64,000 bases of DNA from Humulus lupulus. Lineage: Eukaryota; Streptophyta; Magnoliopsida; Rosales; Cannabaceae. The notes beneath the pieces were generated by a model, which was not told where the DNA came from, searched no databases, and worked only from the letters and a program-made list of their open reading frames with translations. Position 1 is the stretch's first letter. Each line of letters starts with the position of its first letter. The translations under genes were made by a program, and so were the position numbers. Location of the stretch: the NCBI RefSeq assembly GCF_963169125.1, contig NC_084795.1, forward strand, positions 259,465,042 to 259,529,041, written 5' to 3'. Positions 56,789 through 64,000 of this stretch are shown in pieces.

Positions 56789-58202
56789 ATGAAAACCATA
56801 GCGTGGAACTACCAAGGTCTCAACCGTGGACCGACAATTCGAGAGGTAGCAGATCTTATAAGGATGCATCATCCTGACATCCTTATATTGTCTAAAACCA
56901 AAATGAAGAAATAACGGCATGTCAAGTTAATCAATCCTTTCCATTTCTATGATTCCTGCTATGTGGAACCTGTGGGGATTTCTGGAGGCTTTGGTATATG
57001 TTGGAAAAAATGTGTCACTTTGAGTATAAGTCTTTGCGATAAGAATGTTATATTTTCAAATATTAGTTTAGACCCCTGTTGAATTCGAATGGGAGATATA
57101 CGCCATTTACGGACCCACGTCAATGCTAGGAAGGGAGGTGTTTTGGGAAAGGATGTGTAGGGAGTTGACAGAGTAGTAAACCAATGCTCATCATGGGTGA
57201 CCTTAATGGAACATTGAAAGATTCAGAATGCATAAATTATGCTAAGAAAGGCCACATGTCTCTCTACTCCTTCGATATGAGGAGAATGGTGTCCACCGTA
57301 TGCTTAATTGATTTGGGTTGAATGGATACCAGATCACCTAGAGAAGAAAGCAGACAAATCATATGGCATTGTCGACACTCAAGAGAGACAGATTAGATTG
57401 ATGCCTCTCAGATCCGACATGGAGCACTAGATTCCCTCGTGCAATGGTACTCAATTTAGTCACTGCCTCCTCTGATCATAGCCCCATTATGCTTGACGCT
57501 GAAGGCGATAGAGACAAGAAAATAAGACCATTCCACTACAAAAATATGTGGATTAGAGACCCAAGATGTATCTGGGTTGTGGTCAAGCTTCCTGATCCTA
57601 TGAAACACTTTCAGAAAAGAATGTATTGCAGGAAGAAACAATTGGCTTGGTGGAACAAGTTCCAATTCTGAATGGTAACAAATCAAATAATGACTGCAAA
57701 GAAGAAAATAATGCAAAACAAAGGTTTGCAACCCCCCAACATCGAGAAAGAAATAGAGGCATAGGCCAAATTAAATGAGCTCTCCGAAGGGAAGAAATCA
57801 TGTGGTGACCGAAATCTCGAATTTCGTTGTTGAAAGATAGAGACAAAAGCACTAAATTCTTTCATACGTCCACTATGGTTAGGTGAAGAAGGAATATCAT
57901 TAGTGCTTTGAAAAAAGGAGGTGATCATTGGGTGTACACAAGGAAAGAAATAGGGGATTATTTTGTTGAAAGGTTCAAGGAGACTTTCCTAGTTGAGCCA
58001 ACTTGTTGCCCCCAATACTTAGAGCGGTTAATTCAGGGTCAGATTATTGAAGCCCAGAATGAAATCCTAAAGGCTATTCCAAACACGAATGATATATGCC
58101 AATCTCCTGCACAGATTGATCCAGAAAAAAGCACCAGGACCAGATGGGATGCCAGGATCCTTCTACAACCACCACTGGAGTACCATCAACAAGGAGGTTA
58201 TA
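56789..58202 (+). pseudogene. LINE ORF2, endonuclease and start of RT
   Basis: ATG 56789 opens 'MKTIAWNYQGLN', the standard start of plant L1 apurinic-like endonuclease, followed by 'LIRMHHPDILILSKTKM'. Further blocks are 'MGDLNGTL' (about 57193, the GD-N site) and 'SSDHSPIML' (about 57471, the catalytic SDH). The start of RT is near 58130-58200, in a frame with 'APGPDGMPGSFY'. Several frameshifts separate these blocks (around 56910, 57080, 57320, 57420 and 57670). The normal role is nicking target DNA to prime reverse transcription. Confidence 0.85.
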
Positions 58203-58207
58203 TAAAT

Positions 58208-59354
58208 TGTTAAATTATTTTATAATATAATGTAATATTATATTATATTATAATATAATATTTTAGATTAAAAAAATGTGACAAAGTGTGCACATATTGT
58301 AACATATAATAGAGAGTTACAATATTTAGATATATGAGATATATTCAAATAATGTAACATATTTGGTGTTACAAATTTGTAACTTCCAAATATTACCATT
58401 TATTGTGTAAAATTGTCGTTACACAATATTGAGATGAATTTCATAAAGCCATATGGGATATGGCTGTTAGAGATATGATTTTAGCCCCAATAATGTGTTT
58501 TGGAAGTTACAAAATCATTTGGGAGGGTTTGGAACCGTTTGGAAAAACAACACATTTTTTGTTCTGAAATTGGTCGGTGGCCGCGGCTTGTGGGACAGAG
58601 ACCAGTGGCCGCGACCACTAATGTCTCTGGCCGCGGCCACAGGCCAAAAACTGACTAATTTTTCAGTTTTTTCAATCTTTGTTGAACGGCTCAAAAAAAC
58701 TCAAATAACTCCCAAATCTCATTTTTAATTTCATATTAATCCAATTAAACATTGGTAATAGACATGGGGGTTAGTGGAATTTGAAATTCAAAGGGTGTCT
58801 CTAAACTCTATAAATAGGAGCCTATAGCTCACTTGAAAGACACAACATTTCTATCCATTAGAACACTTGGCTAGAAACACTTTGAGGCTTGATTATTCCA
58901 TAAAGCATTTCCTATAATCTGTGAGAGATCCCTTAGTGCTTGAGTTAGGGGGAAATAAGCTTTTGGACAAAGGTTTCAAACCTTGTTCAAGTTGGTGATC
59001 CCCAACACTCTTCACTTTGGTTGTGTGAGTGAGAGTTTATTGTTTTGGTTCTTGTTCTTATTTTCTTCTATTGCTCTTTCTTCTTTTCTTCTTATTCTAT
59101 TTACTTGTACTTTTGTTTAAGAGTTGTAATCCTTTTATTTCCTTTGTTCAAACACTTCTAGTTTACTTGTATCTTTTTGTAATGGAGTTGTACTTTCTAT
59201 TTCTATCATCTTACATCTCCTTCTCCTTTTATTTGTATTTTCAGTTATGGAGTTGTAACACTTTATTTAATCAATCCTTGTCTATTGTAATATTTTGCAT
59301 AGAGTTGTAATATTATTATCAATTTCCATTGAGGCAATTTATATTTTCCTAACA
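58208..59354 (+). mobile_element. Solo LTR (Copia-like) in the LINE RT; TSD TAAAT
   Basis: It begins TGTTAAATTATT and ends TTTCCTAACA, so TGTTA/TAACA form inverted ends. Flanks are TAAAT at 58203-58207 and 59355-59359. It has an AT palindrome-rich start (58215-58265), a GC island with GGCCGCGGC words (about 58570-58640), a TATA box TATAAATAG at 58809-58817 and a long T-rich leader. The frame at 59029-59310 is a hydrophobic T-rich translation and not a gene. Confidence 0.75.
58809..58817 (+). promoter_or_regulatory. TATA box of the 58208-59354 LTR
   Basis: TATAAATAG, in 'ctctataaataggagcc', about 545 bp from the LTR right end; it sets the strand of this LTR. Confidence 0.6.
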
Positions 59355-59359
59355 TAAAT

Positions 59360-60480
59360 GGTTATAAACTTTTTCCTCACTTCAGATATGCCTCGGGCCC
59401 TCAATAGTGCAAATGTAGTTCTCATACAGAAAAAGGAGAATATGGCCCAAGTCAATGATTATAGACTCATTGTTCTGTGCAATGTGGCCTATAAGATCAT
59501 CTCCAAAATCCTGGCCAATCGCTTAAGGTCGATTCTCCCCGAGATTATTTCTCCTATGCAGTCGGTGTTTGTGAAAGCGAAAGTCATACAAAATAACACT
59601 ATGTTTGTTAGTGAGATCATCCACACCATGAACTCAAGAAAGGCTAAGGATGGTTTTATGCTATTGAAACTAGACATGGAAAAGGCCTATGATAGAATTG
59701 ATTGGAACTTCCTCAATATTGTTATGCGAAGTTTGGGGTTTGCAGAATTATTCATAGAGTGGGTCAGACAATGCATTATGTCATCTACTCTAACCATTAT
59801 ACTAAATGGCAGTTCTTGTGGTACCATAATATTGTCTAGGGGCCTACGCCAAGGTGACCCTTTATCCCCGACCCTCTTCAATATTGCTGCAAAAGCTCTG
59901 TCCAGGTAACTAATGAATGAGGAAGACAAACAACAAGAACCTCAAGGGAATCAAAATTGCTAAAGGGTCAGCTCCCATTACTCATCTGATGTTCGCAGAT
60001 GATGTGATCTTGGTTGGTAGGGCAACAAAAAAAGAAGCCAATGGATTCATGAAGTGTCTCAAAAGCTATTGTGATTGGTCAGGGGAGAAGGTCAACAAGG
60101 AGAAATCCACATTCACGTTCTCTAAGAGAGTGAATCCGGCCCAGGTGATTTAAGTAGCCAAGTTCTTGGGGGTCACTCGATTGAAAGGGGATTCCACACA
60201 CCTTAGTCTACCGATTGTCTCCTCCAAGAAGAAAAGTGATAACTTTTCCTACTTAGTAGACAGAGTGAAGGTCTAAGTGAAAGGGTAGAAGGCTAAATTG
60301 TTGTCCATGCCTGAAAGGGCAACTCTTCTGCAAACAGTAGGATCATCCTTAGTAAGTTATGTGGTTGTAGTTGGGCCAATGTCGCATTCTACAATGGAAA
60401 AAATAGATAAGTCCTTACGATCCTTGTGGCGTGAAGATTCATAAGGGAAGAGATCAATGCATACTATAGCTTGGTCGAAG
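59360..60480 (+). pseudogene. LINE ORF2, reverse transcriptase
   Basis: This is the target-primed reverse transcriptase of the LINE. The blocks, in order, are 'ALNSANVVLIQKKE', 'RLIVLCNVAYKIISKILANR', 'MQSVFVKAKVIQNN', 'LLKLDMEKAYDRIDW' (first catalytic Asp), 'GLRQGDPLSPTLFN' and 'THLMFADDVILVG'. The FADD catalytic box at 59992-60003 is intact. Frames break near 59909 and 60150, and the thumb region after 60153 is full of stops. The left edge follows the solo LTR. Confidence 0.92.
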
Positions 60481-60499
60481 CTATGCACATTGTAGCTTG

Positions 60500-61065
60500 A
60501 TCTTCCTAGTAGGGATATGGATGATACCTGGATTTGGAACTTGGAATCCTCAGGGAAATTCAACATTAAATCGACTATCTCAATCAATTATAGTGATATT
60601 CCTCAGACGCCTGAGTGGTCTTGGATATGGAAAAGCAAGCTACATTCGAGACACAATATGCTATGGTGGAAACTAGTGAATGAAGCGTTGCCCACTAGAG
60701 AAAGACTCTCCTCATTCATGGATCTTAGTGAAACTGAATGCTTGATGTGTGTTGGTCCATTGGAAACCTCTACTCATTTGTTATGGACTTGTCCTACGAC
60801 CTCTTGGTTGTGGTTCATTAATGTGTGGGGCTTGAAAACAGAAAATGTAATGGTAGATAATTGGGAAGAATGGTTCAACTACTCTAAGGAAGACAACCAC
60901 AAACTCCAAGGCCTAGAATTCAATGAGTTTATACTTAATGCTTCAATCTTGGTTGATATTATATGGAAAGAGAGGAATAGTGTTACATGGAGAAACTCCT
61001 CAATACTTCCTGGTGCTTTGCAACTGGTTTTGAAAGAACCAGTGCGAGTGGGCAGCTGTTGTTAA
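60500..61065 (+). pseudogene. LINE ORF2, zf-RVT region
   Basis: The frame from 60517 reads 'WSWIWKSKLHSRHNMLWWKL', 'EALPTRERLS' and 'CLMCVGPLETSTHLLWTC', the zinc-binding reverse-transcriptase-associated domain (zf-RVT, Pfam PF13966 type) that follows RT in plant L1 LINEs. The cysteine/histidine spacing C-X2-C...H-X5-C is visible. It runs into a frameshift near 61040. Confidence 0.85.
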
Positions 61066-61560
61066 AAAAGAAGATGCAATTCAGAGGCAATGGAACCCCC
61101 ACCACCACCGGGGTGGACATGCTATACAACGGACATTGCAACTGGGTCCAAAAGTTCTACCATTGCAGTGGTGAGAAGAAATCATCTAGGGTTGTTGCTT
61201 CCCAAATTCCTCAAATAGATCTGAATCCAGCAGACGCAAAGGCAGTGGTTTTAGCTGCTAAAACGACTGCGGAATCGATGACCAATTGCAATATATTCCA
61301 GAGTGATAGTTGATGGGCAGTCAACACAATTAATGCTAAAGGCCCTTGTCAATCAATGGCATTACAAAACTGTCGGACAGACTTCCTCAATCGGACCTCC
61401 TGTTTCAGAGTGGGAAGTATTGAAAATACCAAGAGAGGTAAACTTTGTTGCACACAATGTGGCAAGATTTGCTCACAGATTTCAGCCGGTAGTGGAGCTG
61501 GATTGGACCACCTGGAATGCAGAAATTTTCAATGACTATAAGGCCTACTACCCACCTTGA
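61066..61560 (+). pseudogene. LINE ORF2, C-terminal RNase H
   Basis: Blocks 'SSRVVASQIP', 'ADAKAVVLAAKTT' and 'QSDS' (about 61300, the D of the SDS motif), then in the next frame 'VLKIPREVNFVAHNVARFAHR', follow the RVT_3 RNase H domain attached to many plant L1 LINEs. A frameshift at about 61305 splits it. It ends TGA 61558-61560. Confidence 0.8.
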
Positions 61561-61858
61561 GTCTTCATAATTGCATGGAGTTTTTGCTGTTGTAAGTTGT
61601 TAGTTTGTTGTTCTATCTGATAGAGTTCGGTCCAGTGTTTGTTAAAGTAATGGTTTGCATTTGCTAGTTTTGACTTAGTAGCTTGTTACTATGATAGTTT
61701 GGTAGTTTGTTGGTTGTTTTAGTTGTTTATCCGTTATTCCGAGTTTGTATTAATGTGCTGTTCTAGAATGTCTGCTTTTGTATTGTTCCCTCTTATTATT
61801 GATTTTGGCCCCTGTTTTAAAGGGACTAACTCCAGCAAAAAAAGAAAAAGAAAAAGAA
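61561..61858 (+). other. LINE 3' UTR and A-rich tail
   Basis: A TTG/TTAG-rich untranslated stretch typical of plant LINE 3' ends, closed by an A/G-rich tail (about 61838-61858, 'aaaaaaagaaaaagaaaaag'). I take this as the LINE 3' end. Translations of this stretch have no domain. Confidence 0.6.
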
Positions 61859-64000
61859 CTACTCACTCTTCTTTATTGCCACATTATCATTCCATTCCTT
61901 TTATATTATTTATTTATTTTACGAAATGATCGGAGGAATACTTCAAGGGATTTTGTACACGAAAAAATTAATAAATCAGAGAGCGTAATTCTGGAAGATT
62001 AAAATTTTGTTGAGGCAAATTTTACAAAAAATAAAATAAAACTAAAATATAACAATACATTACAATTTTATTATTTCTAATGAATATGCTATTGTGTAAT
62101 TACTGTGACTTGTTCCTAATTTATTATTACTTATTATAATGCCTTGTAGATCATAATGATTTCTTCGAGAGAGAGAAGAGTACGTAAAGTCGTTTTATTT
62201 TTTGTTCTTTTATGTTTTTGATGGTAAGAAAAATTGACAATGTCACTATTTATTAATAATTATATATGAGAGAATGGTTGTGAATAGTTTCGATAAATGG
62301 TTGTGACTTTATTATAGAACTCTTTAGGTGGAGCTTTCGATGAATGGTCCATCCACGAACAAAACAAGAGACTAAAAGACAATAAAGATATACCTTATTT
62401 GAAAATACATAAGTAAAGACTTTTCTTTTTCCCTCACTTTAATGTATGTCAATTCACGACTAATATTCTTAAGGACTACTTACATAATATTCTTAAGGAC
62501 TACTTCCAGCATATCCAGCGGAGTGCCAAAAAAAAAATTGATACAATATTATATTTAGCACATCTTAATCAAATTATAACTCTAATAGTATCAAAAAGTG
62601 TGGCAAATTTGACATATACTAAAAGTTGTGTCAAATTTAATACAAAATATAATATGAGTCAAATTTAGCACACCAATAAATATTGTATTTTTATTTACTA
62701 TATTATCACTAATTATTATAATTGAGTAGTTAACAATTAATGACAAACTATATATTATTTATTAATTTTTTTTAATGACAAATTTCTTATAGTACATAAT
62801 TTAGATAATGAAAAATAATAAAAAAATAATTTTTGTATGTTATCAATAAATATTAAATTAATTATTGATTTTTTGGTATTAATTTGCATCTGGTGTATTG
62901 GAGCACAATTATAAATATTGAGCCGAATATTGTATTAACTTATTTTTTTATGCTAAATTTAGCACAAAACTTATATCTTGCATTAGAGAAGGTCTTAATT
63001 ACATTTTTTTTTTTTGACATATAGTAAATAATGATTGTGAAACTTATGTAAAGTTACTCCATAGATTCATTTCTACCTTTTCTTTTCTATCTTTAAGTTT
63101 GAATGTCAACTTTATACATGATTTTACGTGTACTAGGGGTAAAACACATGCTCATGTCTTACAAATTTATATATACAAATATATTAGAAATAAAGCTATA
63201 ATTCACTTAAATTTTAGGGGATTTTTCATAAATACTTGTTTTAATATTTTTTTAAAAATTTACCATTCCTATGTTTTTTCGATTTTATTAAATTAAGTTT
63301 TCAAAAATATGATTTTAAAGTTTCAAAACTACAAAAATATGGTCTCAACAAAACATGACCCCACAACAACACAGAGCTGAAAAAAATAACTTAAAATCAA
63401 CTAGACAGCAATCTCACTGCAATATACAGTGTTGACAATGTTATCAATGCATTGTAAAAATATGTGAAGATAAACTAAAAATTTACTCAATTAGAAATTA
63501 ACTAGACATCAACCTAAAGAATACTCAAGGAAAACTAAATATATACCCGAAATCAACTCACACACCAATAATAAAAAATAAAAAAATCTATATTTACCAA
63601 AAATACACTAAAATAATTCATCTACCTAAAATAAACTAAAAATCAACACACACACAAAAAAAAACAAATAATTTAATGACTCAATTCATAAAAGTTTATT
63701 TGGCATGCATATGTGCCACTTGGATCGCATGCAAGGTACATTGAGAAATGATTGTATTTGTATGCATTATGTGCCACTTGTTGAACCAAACATGATTAAA
63801 GCACCCAAAAATTATACATTAAAAAATTGGTTCGATTTTCAATATTAACATCACACAAATGACGAAGGACATGCACAATATCTCTACACCAATGTAAACA
63901 TATATTTTAATCAATTAAGCTAGCAATGACTATTAAGTTTCATGTTTTGCTGAGTACCGCCTGATCTATTTGTTGAATAATGAGGAAGAATGTTTTGTTC
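61859..64000. other. AT-rich non-coding flank
   Basis: No gene is supported. There is a small direct duplication at about 62468-62508 ('ataatattcttaaggactac' twice). A stretch at about 62515-63000 has several 'tttagcaca' words in both halves and could be a decayed small DNA transposon, but no clear terminal inverted repeats were found. Two similar 'tatgtgccacttg' phrases lie at about 63708 and 63768. Confidence 0.4.

Larger units (their letters stand above)
56461..61858 (+). mobile_element. L1-type LINE, 3' part
   Basis: The ORF1 tail (to about 56558), ORF2 with endonuclease, RT, zf-RVT and RNase H, a 3' UTR (61561-61835) and an A-rich tail at about 61838-61858. It is interrupted by the solo LTR 58208-59354. 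The 5' part is at 6473-6775, on the far side of E1. Many frameshifts and stops mark an old, inactive copy. The far ends and the LINE TSD were not found. Confidence 0.88.

Noticed and set aside
57908..58213. Separate small gene upstream of the LINE RT
   Set aside because: It is part of LINE ORF2 between endonuclease and RT, shifted in frame by indels; its neighbouring frame carries the conserved 'APGPDG' start of RT.
59029..59310. Hydrophobic ORF that could look like a membrane protein
   Set aside because: It is the T-rich leader of a solo LTR; Phe/Leu runs follow from T-rich sequence.

Overview
The window is plant nuclear DNA, probably from a eudicot with a repeat-rich genome, and it is made almost entirely of retroelements. 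The lineages are plant-specific: Tat-type Ty3/gypsy elements with two RNase H domains and an antisense extra gene, chromovirus-like Ty3/gypsy elements with a TGGTATCAGAGC primer site, Copia LTRs, and an L1-type LINE with a C-terminal RNase H. I found no host gene, tRNA gene, rRNA gene or CRISPR array. No species can be named.

From about 6.5 to 61.9 kb the window is one nest of insertions, read from target-site duplications (TSDs), TG...CA ends and rejoining reading frames. A decayed LINE (6473-6775 plus 56461-61858) is split by chromovirus E1 (6776-56455, TSD ACGAG/ATGAG). The E1 protease/RT region is split by Tat element E2 (11278-52289, TSD ATAGG). The antisense gene of E2 is split by chromovirus-like E3 (24049-48326, TSD GTCAC). 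The interior of E3 is split by Tat element E4 (32828-45269, TSD CCTGG). Smaller insertions decorate the stack: chromovirus-type solo LTRs at 20359-22687 (in E2), 25602-28000 (in the E3 5' LTR, reversed and clipped) and 53010-55267 (in E1, reversed); a reversed Copia 3' LTR at 48637-50964 (in E2); and a solo LTR at 58208-59354 (in the LINE RT). To the left, 1-6472 holds AT-rich sequence, a chromovirus-type solo LTR (2299-4703), an array of about 110 bp tandem units and a small Copia-like solo LTR. To the right, 61859-64000 is AT-rich with no recognised gene.

E4 is the youngest and best preserved element: minisatellite-bearing LTRs, PBS, gag, a 1295-codon pol (protease, RT, RNase H, second RNase H, integrase) and an antisense gene. 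Two in-frame TAG codons interrupt its gag-pol reading frame. E2 is an older relative with four in-frame stops and a frameshift. E3 has similar LTRs around a ruined interior and looks non-autonomous. E1 has lost most of pol after RT together with the left part of its 3' LTR.

The most interesting biology is the antisense gene of the Tat elements. It has GT-AG introns at matching places in E2 and E4, a TATA box of its own in E4, a tRNA-like A-box/B-box sequence in the E4 leader, and a second polypurine-like tract that marks the border between pol and the antisense module.
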